This document shows positions 45,175-56,407 of a stretch of DNA of 64,000 nucleotides, piece after piece. Every line of letters starts with the position of its first letter. The first letter of the stretch is position 1. The position numbers were made by a program, and so were the translations under genes. The notes under the pieces were generated by a model that worked only from the letters and a program-made list of their open reading frames with translations, had not been told where the DNA came from and searched no databases. The stretch covers positions 3,038,001-3,102,000 of the forward strand of contig CM065309.1 in NCBI GenBank assembly GCA_033032175.1. The letters are read 5' to 3'. This stretch comes from Saturnia japonica. Lineage: Eukaryota; Arthropoda; Insecta; Lepidoptera; Saturniidae.

Positions 45175-45292
45175 TAAACACAGTCTCGTCCCCTCTTACA
45201 TAAAAACTAAAAAACATACCTCGCAAACTGTGGGTTGTATAATATTACACTTCTGCCTAACTCTTCGGAGATACAGGCGTGATGTTATGTAA
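45175..45292 (+). mobile_element. SINE tail, copy of the 34,031-34,290 family
   Basis: Shares CTCGTCCCCTCTTACATA, TACCTCGCAAACTGTGGGTT and CTAACTCTTCGGAGATACAG followed by GCGTGATG with the copies at 34,031-34,290 and 9841-9980. The tRNA-like head is absent. Confidence 0.75.
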
Positions 45293-45699
45293 ATTAAGAC
45301 ATTATAACATTTAATAAGATTTATAAGTAGGTCTGGGGCCATATGCTTGAGCCTGAGCATTTTTTGAAATACCTGGTGAGATTCTAGTCACTCGTGGCCA
45401 ATATAATTAATAAAAAAAACATCGCTTGAGAACAGCGCTACAATGGAACGCGGCTATAGGGGCACTAACTCACTGTTACTTAGAAAGTAAAGGATAATTA
45501 ATCAGCAGACGCATTTGTAAACATAAAAGGACTCACTACGGGCAGGTGAGATCGCCATTCGCAACGATTTCTGACGCAGTCGTTTACATAACGCAATTAA
45601 GTTAATCAAACAACAACAAAACAAATAATGAGCGGATAGCAATCAACAGTATTGCATCTGTAATAGTCGCAATACATTATCGCCTCAATAAGGCAAGCT
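45293..45699. other. Mixed DNA, no clear feature
   Basis: No supported gene or repeat in this interval. Confidence 0.45.
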
Positions 45700-45765
45700 T
45701 GCGGTTAACCGGGCGACAGGGGCGCGCGACACGACGCGATGCGACGCGACAGTGCAACAATGTTT
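45700..45765. other. CpG-rich islet with GACGCGA units
   Basis: Contains GCGCGCGACACGACGCGATG followed by CGACGCGACAG, an imperfect tandem of CGACGCGA/CACGACGCGA units. Similar words occur at 37,100-37,135. Confidence 0.45.
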
Positions 45766-45949
45766 GATATCACTTGATTACACGTGCATTATTAGGATTC
45801 CGTTTTGTGAAATACTATTTTTTGCATAACTTAAATTTTTTTAATATTTTTTGTCGAATAGTCCATGTATTTTTGAAGTGAAGCTTTTTTGCGCGCATGA
45901 GGCTAAAACTTTTACGGATGCAACGCATCACAGAAATGTGAAACATTTT

Positions 45950-46010
45950 GGGAGAGAGAGAGGGAGAGAGCGATTGAGACCGATTGAGAGAGAGTGAGAA
46001 AGGGCGAACG
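45950..46010. repeat. GA-rich tract with a duplicated CGATTGAGA unit
   Basis: Runs of GAGAGAGAGGGAGAGAG followed by two copies of CGATTGAGA spaced by 2 bases, then further GAGAGAG. Confidence 0.8.
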
Positions 46011-46773
46011 TAGCATGAAGCACGTAGCTATGGAGATAATGTGTAAACAGTGAGTTAAATTTATAAATAACCATTTTGTGATAAAATTGTAAATCGTCCT
46101 ATACTAAGCAGTTAGTTCAGAGTAAGTAATATATTTGTTCTCTTTTTGTTTATATACAATTTTTTATGTTAATTCTTTTGAAGGTTAGGAAGTTTCAATA
46201 TTTACAAATAACATGTGACATTTTAATTTTTTTTATTCGTCATTTAATAATTTAATATTCTTAATATTTTAATGACAATGAAATTCATTAAATTCCAAAC
46301 ATCTTCCTTTTTCCCTCCCTCTAAGTCTCGGAAACGAGATTAAAAAAATAGTTTGCCAATGAAGTTTCACTTCTGACCTGTGTACTTTTACGCACGCAGT
46401 TCTTTTATTAACTTTATTATAAGGTATTTAAGGTCTCCCTTTATAGAAATGCATGGTATATGGTTACTACATACTTTTTACTTTACTATATCCGCCTGTA
46501 ACAGATGGAGATCTCAAACAGATTAAGCGTTTTTTTAACAGTTGATATAAATACATAACTAGTAGAGAATAAATTACACAAGATAAAAATATGCAAAATA
46601 ATAGTAACTTAGAAATAACAAAATTAACAAATACTTATGAATTCTGCATTCAGTTTCAAATAGAGTTAACATCTATCAATCTTTTTTACTGCAGAAACTG
46701 GCCAAGTAAAATATATTATTCGAACAAATTGTTATTCTGATCGAATATTTCTTGTTAAATATCATATTATAAT
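46011..46773. other. AT-rich DNA, no feature seen
   Basis: No supported feature in this interval. Confidence 0.5.
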
Positions 46774-47110
46774 ATAGGAAGACTTAATAATAAAAAGCAT
46801 TATCTACCAGTCTTCCATGTGAGTAAGAGAAAGGTATATGCAAAGTGTGCATAATATTTAGTAAAAAAAAATCTAGCCAATATTCAATTGCTCCAAGTAA
46901 AACGTACGTAGCGAATACTTGAAGGAATCCCGAGAGTTGGCTAGTTTCATGTTGATAGGATGCGAATTCCACAGTCGTGGAGCTGTTACAGCAAAAGATC
47001 AGTCATGGAAATTACTATGATGAATTGGTATACTGAGAATTAAAGAATCAGAAGACCTTAGCTGTCTATTGAGCATATTCATGAGAAACTAAAATAGTGT
47101 TTTAAATATT
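46774..47110 (-). mobile_element. LINE, C-terminal end of reverse transcriptase ORF plus 3' UTR (copy 2)
   Basis: The minus strand gives a legible C-terminus of a non-LTR reverse transcriptase: MLNRQLRSSDSLILSIPIHH, then an in-frame TGA, then SFAVTAPRLWNSHPINMKLA, then NSRDSFKYSLRTFYLEQLNI and the normal stop. The APRLWNS..P and SRDSFK motifs are hallmarks of L2/CR1-type and related LINE ORF2 tails (family knowledge). The in-frame TGA and lack of upstream sequence make it inactive. The 3' UTR matches copy 1 at 7627-7811. The 62-codon ATG frame here is an out-of-frame shadow. Confidence 0.85.
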
Positions 47111-47764
47111 TAAGGTAATTTGGGATTATTAAGTATGGAGAAAAGATGAAAAAGAATTCAATTAGTAAATAAGTATTAAATTATAGAGGATATTATTACA
47201 TAACAAAACTATTAATTATATAATAATAATTATACTATATTAATCAATTTCATCTTTATTTTATACATGTTGAAACTAATTTTACTAAACGACTAATTTA
47301 TATTTAAATATTACCAAAAGAATAAGAATAATTAATTTACCAAATATATTAATTATTTAAAAAAAAAAACTAACATTAGTTTAGAAAATTCTAAACATGA
47401 ACCTGTTTACCGCATAATTGACGTTAAATTGTTTAAAAAAACATTATGCATCAGCTTAGACAAACAACGGAACCCTCAGGCTCAGTAATAAGACATGTCA
47501 TTTATATTCATTACATACGTTTCAAGTAGTAATTATCGTATTAGAGTCAAGTGTTGAGAGCGGATTATTTATTTAGTTTTTGTGTAAGGCATTTATTTAA
47601 ATTTGCATTTTTGTAATTAATTAAGAATTCGTGAGGAATTGTGACTACTGTGTTATAAAATCACGAACGGTTTTATATAATGTTTTGATTAGTTTAATAT
47701 CGGAATACACCAGTGACTATTTCGCAATTCGTTTGCTTTCACTAATTCGTATTAGAAATATTAA
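47111..47764. other. AT-rich DNA, no feature seen
   Basis: Very AT-rich (47,200-47,400 especially). No supported feature. Confidence 0.55.
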
Positions 47765-48000
47765 GAAAAAAAAGAAAGAAAGAAAAAGTTTATTTATCCA
47801 TCAGACAACACATCAAAAACAAAAATTATAAAAATATCAAATCAACACAACAAAAAAAAAACAATAATAATAATTAGTAACGTGCCGTGCGGGAATACAC
47901 ATTTCCCAGTCCTCAGCATAATTGCTACACTGAATCAGTGCAGCGCTGGTATTCTGATTGGCCACATTAACATAGGTACATCACGGACATCAATAAAATA
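47765..48000 (-). mobile_element. LINE or retroposed 3' UTR with tail
   Basis: On the minus strand the segment ends GGATAAATAAACTTTTTC followed by a TTTCTTTC-type run, an AATAAA signal plus simple tail as in non-LTR retroelements. Upstream, TCAGAATACCAGCGCTGCAC and GGAAATGTGTATTCCCGCAC form a complex body without an open frame. Family not identified. Confidence 0.5.
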
Positions 48001-48119
48001 AAAATAAAAAGAAATAGTAAATAAAATAATAATAATAAGGCAAAAGATACAGTTTTAAATACGTGTATAATCATTCGTAAATCTTGCATGATGAATTTTT
48101 GACCGAAAATGAATTTCAC

Positions 48120-48298
48120 TTGGCCTAGGTCTCTGTTTTTCATAATTACCGAAACTATGATAGTTTTGAGAAAAATGTGTGTAATATTTCTCGGGATTTG
48201 AAATTGCCAATATGTCGTGGGTTAACGTGGTGAACAAGCCCGTGTATTCTCTCGTCAAGAGACCTTTGCCCAGCAATGGGACACTCACAGACTGATAT
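48120..48298 (+). mobile_element. RTE-type LINE or SINE 3' end
   Basis: GTGGTGAACAAGCCCGTGTA, then AGACCTTTGCCCAGCAATGG and GACACTCACAGACTGATATT followed by ATTATT is the hallmark 3' terminus (GGCCTTTGCCCAGCAGTGGGAC...) of lepidopteran RTE-related elements. The 77-codon minus frame is antisense to it. Confidence 0.7.
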
Positions 48299-48694
48299 TA
48301 TTATTTTGTATTTAAATATAGCTTTGTTTATACAGTGCAGTATGGTTTAGAATAGCTCTTAGGAAGGCTAAACCTAGTACATGTCGACTCAGCATCAGGT
48401 CCTACATGAAGAGTGGGTGTTTTGAAAACGATGCAAGAGTTTTGCTGACTTTTGATATTATGATGACCATGATCAATCTATCAAGAGTATTAATGTTAAG
48501 AAGAAGTACACTAAAAACCTCAAAGTTATCCATCCAGAAAACATTTTTGACTTAGAGAGAAAATTAATTGGTTGTGTCAACATAATGAACTAGTTTATAA
48601 TGTTATTTTAATATTGTGAGATATTTTAGTAAAAGTATTCAAGGTTTTAAAATAGAATACTATAATGTGAATAAAGTCATGAAGGCTTCCATCA
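48299..48694. other. Mixed DNA, no clear feature
   Basis: No supported gene or repeat in this interval. Confidence 0.45.
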
Positions 48695-48795
48695 CAGAAA
48701 TGTAGGCACGTCGGCGCTGCGCGTGCGCCTTCCTCCGTCGGACGTTTATCACTCGAGCTGCGTACGCGCTCGCTCTGCACTCCGGCTAGACCTAC
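48695..48795. other. CpG-rich islet
   Basis: Contains CACGTCGGCGCTGCGCGTGC and CTGCGTACGCGCTCGCTCTG. It lies within a 107-codon minus frame (48,595-48,918) that has no recognisable domain. A regulatory islet is the simplest reading. Confidence 0.35.
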
Positions 48796-49194
48796 ATAGC
48801 AAACAGAACAAACATTAACCTCTACCATTAGTAACAATAACCTCTTACTTTTGAATCTTACTAATTTAATATTCGATAGAGAAATAATTTTATAATCAAC
48901 ATTTATAGAATTTTTCAAGCATACATGAAATTAAAATATTACAGTGCGATACAAAACAAAAGGTGTTGAAATAATATATTCACAGAGGTCGCAGTTCACA
49001 TTTACAATGGGTCTCACTAAAATTATTTGCCAAACTATATTGAAAATGAACACCGTTACGCAGCGAGCTCAAATAGCAAATCATAACGCGTACTTATTTC
49101 GTTATATGTAATGGACTTAGATTAAAAAAGACTACAGTAAAAAATACGTAGGCAAAATAATTTAAACATTTTCATTTCTAATAACAATTAAAGT
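48796..49194. other. AT-rich DNA, no feature seen
   Basis: No supported feature in this interval. Confidence 0.5.
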
Positions 49195-49320
49195 CTATGA
49201 GAGCGTTGGCAGGTAGCAGGAGCGGTTGGTGCGCGATATTTCATCGGTGAAGGCTCAATGCTAACAGGCGCAGCGAGATCAGCGCTACGCGCACCGCGCA
49301 CCGCGCACCGCACATTTCTG
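49195..49320. other. GC-rich islet with GCACCGC tandem
   Basis: After GGTAGCAGGAGCGGTTGG and AGATCAGCGCTACGCGC, the unit GCACCGC is repeated about three to four times (49,288-49,314). The same unit is tandemly repeated at 57,575-57,601. Confidence 0.5.
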
Positions 49321-49734
49321 CATCTGTACACTACTCTGTTTGTGACATTATAAATATTTACGTCGTCATCACAAGTACTATGTTGTTTGCTACAAAATCA
49401 TATCATAGATAATCAGGGTATGGCTGTCTAGTTTTAAAGTTGCTAACGCATTTAATATATAGGTAAGTAAGAGCGAAATATATTTTCTTTACTAAATAAA
49501 GTTGTTAAAGTAGAAAGTTAAGAAGGAGAAAAGTAACACATTTTAAATAAACTATCTCGCTGTATAGTCTAGGCGAAATAGCTGCATGCCGTATGGTGAT
49601 TGCAACGGAAGAACAGGTCTCTACTGTGAACGATTCGACGAGTTGACGCTGGGCGAGATAAATGTGCCGCGGTCAAACTGGAGTCAATATATAGCAAACC
49701 AACAACTAAATACAAATACAACTGGGTTTGTTAA
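49321..49734. other. Mixed DNA, no clear feature
   Basis: A TATAG|GTAAGTAAG donor-like string at about 49,462 has no partner. The 60-codon plus frame at 49,586-49,768 has a protein-like start (MPYGDCNGRTGLYCERFDEL) but no recognised domain. Confidence 0.35.
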
Positions 49735-49812
49735 CAGTGATAGAACCTGTGCAAGGTTCGAACCCTGACGATTTCGCAGTCGACTGCAAAAGCAGTGACT
49801 GCCACACCTAAT
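49735..49812 (-). mobile_element. tRNA-like SINE head (relic)
   Basis: On the minus strand GTGTGGCAGTCACTGCTTTT resembles an A-box region, and CAGGGTTCGAACCTTG (plus 49,753-49,768) is a strong B-box/T-arm. No acceptor stem pairing is seen, so a functional tRNA gene is unlikely. Confidence 0.45.
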
Positions 49813-50152
49813 TCTTTCGCAAACTTCACTTAACTTCGGATGAATTGCACTCCTGTTTGCTACATCACAATATAAAAAAATACTCATTTCTATCAGCTTT
49901 CAAGGGATAATGTTATATGATCAATGCTTTGGGCTACTTAAAAGTCATACAGCAGTTACCAGCTGGTGACACGGTTTTCAGAAATCCGCAAATTAGGGCA
50001 GGTTTGGTAGATGTCCGCCAACAGTGGTAGAAGAGTTCACAAAGCCTAGAAGTTGTAGAAAGTCCGAGTCTGATTAGGCCGAAAGGTTGCAGGTTGAATT
50101 CAGCACAAAACGGACTATTGTGTGATTAAGGAAGTTGCTAGTTCTTCTTTGC
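49813..50152. other. Mixed DNA, no clear feature
   Basis: AAAGGTTGCAGGTTGAATTC near 50,081 is weakly B-box-like, but no A box precedes it. Confidence 0.4.
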
Positions 50153-50640
50153 GAATCAAATCAAAACAAAGTAATCTTTATTCAATGAAGGCACTGAAGG
50201 CACTTATAAGCGTCAAAACACTACTACCGTTTTGGAGTACATCCCAGTCATCGAGAAGTACTGGTAAGAAATTCGATCGGGTTTACCTTTTTTTTCAACT
50301 GTACTAGTGTTAATATTAGGTACAATATCAATAATTTAGTGAATGCACAGAGAGGGAGTCACTTTCAGACATCGCTATCAATCACACAATGATCCTCTCT
50401 ATAATAACTTTTTGAAAGTAAAGCCCACTTGACATGGTTCTTGAACTTGTTATCCGGCAAATCAGTAATGTGCTTCGGAATTTTATTTTAGAACCTAACA
50501 CTATTACCTAAAACACTCTAAAAGACGGTACGACTAATTTATCTCTTTTTCTAGTATTAACATTGCGCTGATCTTTGACAAAATCTAGCTTGACTAAGTT
50601 TTTGCGAATATACATTAATTACATTATTATTACTTTTTAT
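50153..50640 (-). mobile_element. Jockey/CR1-like LINE, 5'-truncated 3' end (copy 2)
   Basis: Same family as 3330-3815 and the same orientation. Shared plus-strand blocks include AATCTTTATTCAAT, CATCCCAGTCATCGAGAAG, TCACTTTCAGACATCGCTAT, CAAATCAGTAATGTGCTTCG and TTTTAGAACCTAACACTATT. On the minus strand these spell the same NKIPKHITDLPDNKF-type C-terminus with changes and frame breaks. Length is almost the same as copy 1. Confidence 0.8.
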
Positions 50641-51640
50641 TGTTAACCCTCTTGGTCAAGTGAGATTCTTCCTATTGTTAATTACCAATCCTTGTAAATA
50701 TACTCCAAGTTCTATTTCTTATGTGACGACTTGATTATTAAAACTACTTATATAACTAATTAACAAGCGACACGTGGTACCTATACGAATGTGTTAAATA
50801 ATTTATTAAATTCATATTTAATTAACTTTGTCCGATACAGGTATCTGTCTAGCCCGGACGGTATTCTACTAAAGTGGTCCATTTTTAAATATTATGATAA
50901 TATGAGCCTGTTTGTGTGCTTCGCGACTTGATACAGTAGTCTTCTGAAGAGAAGGCAAGGGTTTTATCGCTATGCCAGTCCACGACGTATTAGCGGTTTG
51001 AAACGCTAACAAATCACAAAGAAATATACAATCCTGTATAGTTTACTCACGGTATTTTCTTCGCCGTCAGCTGATAGTGTTACCAATATTAAATTAGTAA
51101 ATATACGTCATATCTAAAAAAATGATGAATTCAATATTCTGAATAAAAATGACGAGTAACTGAATGACATTATTATAATCATTAACATAAATTAGCTATT
51201 GTTACTACATCTACATTTCAAAATAGACCAGTATCGCAAATAGTTATCCAATAGAATAACTAAACATTACTCATACGTTGAACAAACTGATCTCTGGAAA
51301 TTATTAAACCAAATTCCTATATTTCAATCACATTTATACAGTACTTCAAAAAATATAATATTTATTTTCCGGCCTGAAGAATATGTGACGTTGCATAAAC
51401 TATTTCTTCCATGTCACAAGCGATTTAAAACAATCAATTACATATTATGTAGGTATATTATGCGCTGTACATATTTTCTATAAACTTGCTTCGTGAGAAG
51501 CTCGGATGACGTCAATGCGATATTTTATGTTTGACAATAAATGGTTGGTGATCTGTCACTATATTATTATGTATGAATCATTTGCGGATATAAACAAGTA
51601 CAAGGCACAAAGTACTGACCGTCCTATTGGCACCATATTT
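50641..51640. other. AT-rich DNA, no feature seen
   Basis: About 1 kb without supported features. A 68-codon plus frame (51,506-51,712) has no motif. Confidence 0.5.
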
Positions 51641-51948
51641 CAGATCACTAAATACATATACATATGTTCCTTCCTCCTAGGAGACAGGGACATGTATATG
51701 TGTATATGTTAGTTTAGCTCGAATTTTACGATAGGGAATGAGTTAGATCGCGACTTCTTTGCAATAACGGCAACAGCCCAAGCCGAGGTCCGGCCACTTT
51801 GGAACCTTTGCGCGCTTGTTACCCACGCTTTCGCGGCTGAGTGCCTTAAGCGCTCGCCCCCAAGCCCGGTAAAGCTGTAATAGCCATCTGCGGCTCTGTT
51901 TTTGGATAGGGCCCCTCAGGCTAACAGTAAGGTCAGATAAAAAAAATA
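51641..51948. repeat. GC-rich dispersed repeat family U, copy 1
   Basis: Starts with CAGATCACTAAATACATA followed by GTTCCTTCCTCCTAGGA. The core reads CAAGCCGAGGTCCGGCCACT, TTTCGCGGCTGAGTGCCTTA and AGCGCTCGCCCCCAAGCCCG, and it ends CTAACAGTAAGGTCAGATAA. Copies 2 and 3 lie at 53,675-53,858 and 57,086-57,335, all in the same orientation. On the minus strand all three share an open frame reading WGRALKALSRE then VPKW. The core is GC-rich, which itself favours open frames. Confidence 0.8.
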
Positions 51949-52424
51949 GTCCTATTGGGATAATATGAAGCTTTGTTGACTGGAATAAAGCAGTCAAAAA
52001 ATAAACCTTAGCTTCTCGTGAAGAAACACATGATAAGATGTATTTGGTAATAGGTCATATTTCGACAAATCTACTACCCTTCAAAATATCCTTTCCTTGC
52101 TTATTCATTTAAATGTAATAAGATTAGAACTGTTTTTATACTAGAATGGTACTACGAGGAAATGTATCAAACATTGCTTACTACATATCAAGGCTGGCGT
52201 GAATATATAAACAAACCTTTCTACATCCGACCTTGGGCAGTCATCGCGTCCCGCCGGCGACAGATCGCGGCGATAGCCTGCTGTTAGGGCTGTTTCAAAA
52301 ATTCAATTTTTTTTTTTTTTTATCAAATGAAAAGTTACTTTTAATAAATAAGATGTTATCTATTTTCAACATAGTTTAAGTCAAACGTAATATATAAGAT
52401 TTGGCTTGCGATATTACATACGTC
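51949..52424. other. Mixed DNA, no clear feature
   Basis: A CpG-rich segment CGTCCCGCCGGCGACAGATC at about 52,238-52,257 and a poly-T run follow; nothing else is recognised. Confidence 0.4.
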
Positions 52425-52815
52425 ATCGACGTCGATCGTTTTAACTAACGTAAACGATCTTAGAGACTATAGGTCCGATTGGCTTGAAATTTAGCGTAGT
52501 TCTCTTTTCGCGATGTAGACGCCCACTAAGAAACAATTTCGGGAAATTCAACCTGTAGTTAACCAGTTAAGAATGATTAATCATGTAATTACTTATACTT
52601 CCCTTATACAAAATTTTATCAACATCAGTTAGAATTAACGAAAATATTTTTTTACTACTTTCAATTTTTAAAAGTAATATTGAATTTTTTTAGAGATAGA
52701 CAGACAAAATTTTTTTAATGGCTTATTCGTGATCAGTACTGTTCACATAGGATGCATATTAGGAAATTTGGACAAAACTTTACTGTACAGGCGAAGTACA
52801 GATTTACTAATATAG
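52425..52815 (+). mobile_element. Common lepidopteran interspersed repeat (ACTAGCT group), 5' end missing
   Basis: CTATAGGTCCGATTGGCTTG, then AAATTTAGCGTAGTTC, GATGTAGACGCCCACTAAGA and GATAGACAGACAAAATTTTT are typical body phrases. The end AGTACAGATTTACTAATATA followed by GATT is a typical 3' terminus. Non-coding. Confidence 0.65.
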
Positions 52816-53111
52816 ATTACAGATCCAAATGTAAGATTTTAAAATGAAATTGTTTTAATTATTTAAAACAATTACATAGAATCCAAACATCTTCAATAGT
52901 TAATTTAATTACTTTTAAGTCTATTCTACAATGAAGAAAAAATTGTTTTTTTTATTATTAAGGGTATATAATAATAATAATATAATATAATATATAATAA
53001 TTTAATATTAATCTCAGCTTATGAAAAACGAATATCTCTATAACGACAGATAGATCTATATAAATGTATTTAATTAACTGGCATTCAATTCAGTAATATC
53101 TGAATTTATTT
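52816..53111. other. AT-rich DNA, no feature seen
   Basis: Contains AAT/TAT-rich simple sequence at 52,960-53,010. Confidence 0.5.
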
Positions 53112-53215
53112 GGTGACAGCCCTGCACGGGGCTAGGCCGCAGACTAGTCCAACGGGCCGTGTTGTCAGGCCTCAGGACACTGGACAGGTGCGTGCAGTTG
53201 TCACCTTCCTTAAAG
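53112..53215. repeat. GC-rich segment with inverted GGTGACA..TGCACG ends
   Basis: Left end GGTGACAGCCCTGCACG; right end, reverse-complemented, GGTGACAACTGCACG. The ~100-bp interior is GC-rich (GCCGCAGACTAGTCCAACGG). It could be a small foldback element. Confidence 0.45.
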
Positions 53216-53307
53216 CGGATTAACCTAATTATTTCCTAAAAGTAAATTGTAGACATTTTTATAGTTGAAAATAACTTCGAGGTGAACTACGATCTTTTTT
53301 ATATTGA

Positions 53308-53495
53308 ACTAACTGTGCCACGCTGTTTCACCCGTGTATCCTATCGTTGTTCTCATTTCTCTTACTTGCCTACAGCTTTCCTAATTGCTTGACGTTCATG
53401 TTGCTGATTCACTCTTTAAAGTCGTAGCGTGAAGTTATATAACATATAAACTTCATCAATAAATAGGCTATGAAATGCAAAAAAAAAATCAAATA
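53308..53495 (+). mobile_element. ACTAGCT-type element fragment, diverged
   Basis: AACTAACTGTGCCACGCTGT followed by TTCACCCGTGTATCC is a diverged form of the ACTAGCTGTGCC.CG start, and AATAAATAGGCTATGAAATG matches a typical interior phrase. Decayed and non-coding. Confidence 0.5.
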
Positions 53496-53674
53496 TGTAG
53501 TTTCGAGTATACCCTCCACAGTATACACAAACTAACTAAATTCGCTCTGTTTACTCGTAATATTTGTGTAGATTAATATTTTTCAACAATATCACCTGAA
53601 GGGGGCAAGTTACAAGGCGACTCCCGGAACACTTCGATAGGAGATCACGAACAGGTAATAAATACACTTTGTTA

Positions 53675-53858
53675 TTGTAGCTGCGGTAACAGCCCAAGCC
53701 GAGGTCCGGCCACTTTGGTACCATTGCGCGCTTGTTACCCACGCTTTCGCGGCTGAGTGCCTTAAGCGCTCGCCCCCAAGCCCGGTAAAGCTATAAAAAC
53801 CATCAACGGCTCTGCTTTTAGATAGGGCTAACAGTAAGGTCAAATAAAAAAAATAGTA
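53675..53858. repeat. GC-rich dispersed repeat family U, copy 2 (5' truncated)
   Basis: Core blocks ACAGCCCAAGCCGAGGTCCG, ACGCTTTCGCGGCTGAGTGC and CTTAAGCGCTCGCCCCCAAG are almost identical to copy 1. The AGATCACTAAATACATA start is missing. The end CTAACAGTAAGGTCAAATAA is retained. Confidence 0.8.
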
Positions 53859-54240
53859 GCTATGTGGACTCTGGAAAATACTCTATTACCATCTTATAAA
53901 GTCCTTATGCACAATATAACTCTCTGGGATACGTTAAACTTAACAAACATATTCCTAATAAATATAGCGACAATAATTCATTTTCCACATCAAAAAGCTC
54001 AAATATCTGAGTCACCGCCCTCGGACAAGCCCAACAATGACTTTTCGGAATTTATGGCCATTTAATTAGACTTAAACGAACATTGACTGTGGGAGATAGA
54101 TTGATACACTTTGAAATTGAATAGGCATGCGAGTCAAGCTAACAGTTCTTATTTAATTCGCAATTTTTTGCTTTGTATGCTTAATTATGACAATTTTGAA
54201 TTTCATGTGGTATTAAGCGACAATGTACGCGAAGCTAAGC
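53859..54240. other. Mixed DNA, no clear feature
   Basis: A 67-codon plus frame (53,862-54,065) has no recognisable motif. Confidence 0.4.
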
Positions 54241-54500
54241 CTAGGCTATATCACCGATAGACTTAGGAGACAACTTTTTAAAGCTCAAACTTAGCCAAAA
54301 CGATAAATGAATAACGTAGGTGGCAATGTCTGGTGCATTCGACTTGACCCAAAAATCCAACCGAAGATCGACAAAAATTTCGTTATTCGAATAATTTTGT
54401 GTACAATCAAAAGCAATTGATGTAATATCAAACAATTTGAACTAATTGCCCGCTTTGAGAAATCAACAATCAATAGTCAATTTTGAAGACGAATTAAGTA
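54241..54500 (-). other. Block with two overlapping minus-strand open frames, unassigned
   Basis: Two frames of 60-64 codons overlap. One reads YSNNEIFVDLRLDFWVKSNA and has a mixed, protein-like composition; no domain is recognised. It may be a fragment of an old mobile element. Confidence 0.2.
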
Positions 54501-55034
54501 ATTAAGATATTGAAGAACACACAATAGAAGGCCTACGAATGGGAGCGAGGTGCCTTTCTACTGGCATGTGGGATATTCCATAAGGACATACATATTTTTA
54601 TTATTGTACATAATGACGAATACATTGTAATTCAAGAATGGCATCGGCTACAGAGATTAAATAAAAAAGTAAACAAAATAAAAAAGGCCAATATAGAAAT
54701 ATTATACAGCTTAGCAAAGACTACAAAACAAGTTGAGAGGATCACGATGTCAACACACCATAATTGTAAATACCGAGTAATTATTATTTATATCTTCCAT
54801 TATGTACTGATTTTGAGAACGTTAATATTTTCCTTCGCTATTAGTCGATAACGTCTCTATCTGAAATTAGATATAGAATGAGGTTTTACATAATAATTGA
54901 TTCGCACCGAAATGAAGACAAATTAACAATGACTTTTTGCTATTATTATCATGCAGGGCCCAAAATACCACGCCAAATCATCTAGGTAAATAAATTACAA
55001 ATATTATATGTGTAAACTGTTCCTACTAATATGT
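54501..55034. other. AT-rich DNA, no feature seen
   Basis: No supported feature in this interval. Confidence 0.5.
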
Positions 55035-55175
55035 TTATTAATCAATCACGCAAGGACGACTGAACGGTTATTGGTAGCGGATATCTGGCACAAGGTAGTT
55101 TTTAACCCGGTAAAGACCAAAATCTGAAGGCCACGCAGATGAAGTTGTGGACAGAATCAAGTATTATATAAGTTA
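55035..55175 (-). mobile_element. ACTAGCT-type element fragment
   Basis: On the minus strand CACAACTTCATCTGCGTGGC, then AGATTTTGGTCTTTACCGGG, TTAAAAACTACCTTGTGCCA and AACCGTTCAGTCGTCCTTGC match the 5' half of the ACTAGCTTTTGCCCGCG... repeat group. Boundaries are approximate. Confidence 0.6.
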
Positions 55176-56407
55176 AATATAGATATATAAATCAGTGTGA
55201 TTAGGTAAAATTATGTATTGTTAAATGAAATGTTGCTCCAAAAATATATGGGTATATTTTGGTTTGATAAAGCCCATGCGGTGTACAGAATCATCAGCGC
55301 AGAGATCGATCAGTGTTATGACACGAGGACGCGGACGGCTCAGGCGCATTTTTGTATTGTTGCAGTAATATAAGGGAGCACGCGGTTTCGCACCATAGAT
55401 GTAGGTTAAATTGGATGCGGTGAGTATTCACACTAAAGGAAAACTCATCTTACAGACGACAGTTGATTCATTTTAGTTTGATTTCTTACTATTTTACATG
55501 CGTCTATTTTTTATTTATGTCATATGTATTTCCTTTTGTTTTACTAATCTGTTGTATTCCCTATTATAAAAACCGTTATCTGTTTATATTTGTTTTACAC
55601 GTCTAATGCAAGTTCTATTTGAAGATAAAATAAATCTAATTATATTGAAAAAAATTATTGAAACAAGATTCCAAAAAAGTTTCAAAATGTGTGATTATTT
55701 TAGGTTTTAAATTTCAAAATTAATGAAATAACAGGAAATTGAATTTATTCTGAAATAAAGACAAATTGATTATAGACAGATAGATTATATAACAACTGGT
55801 TTATGTCAATAATTCTTACTCATAAAAATTGACCATCGGATTTAAATGATTTATTACAATCGCGCGTCTCAATAAAAATCCATTTATGTTACAAATTAGT
55901 TGGAATTTCCTAACTACGCCTAGATCTCTCTTAAGGGTAAATTATACGCGTTTATTTATCGTATTTATAGAAATTGTCAGGTATATTTTCCAAAGTTCAT
56001 CAGTAAAAACTAGGCTATTATTAAAGCCTTTATATCCGCTATATTTCACCCATTTTTGTGACAAGTGTTGTGACAGTATAATATTCTATAAAAACAAATT
56101 TGTCTGTTGTCATAAATAAAATTACTACAGAATAAGAAAAGTCGAAAACGAATTTAGTCTCTTAATTTAAAATTTAATCAAAAGTTCTAGAAGTTAGCTA
56201 ATTGTGTTATTAATTTTAATGTATGTGCATTTTATGTACCTAATATGTACGATATTTATTTAGTACTAGCGAGTGACGGGAAAAAATAATGTGAAAAACT
56301 TGAACACTCTAAAATATCCTCATAATACCATTTTCTGGTTGAAAAAAAAAAACTGTGTAAAACTAATAATATTTCTCAGCATTTGAAATCGTCGGTAAAT
56401 CAACACT
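55176..56407. other. AT-rich DNA, no feature seen
   Basis: About 1.2 kb. A balanced patch at 55,260-55,440 (for example CACGAGGACGCGGACGGCTC) is unassigned. Confidence 0.45.

Noticed and set aside
49735..49812. A second possible tRNA gene
   Set aside because: B box is strong but palindromic (GGTTCGAACC), and no acceptor stem pairs.
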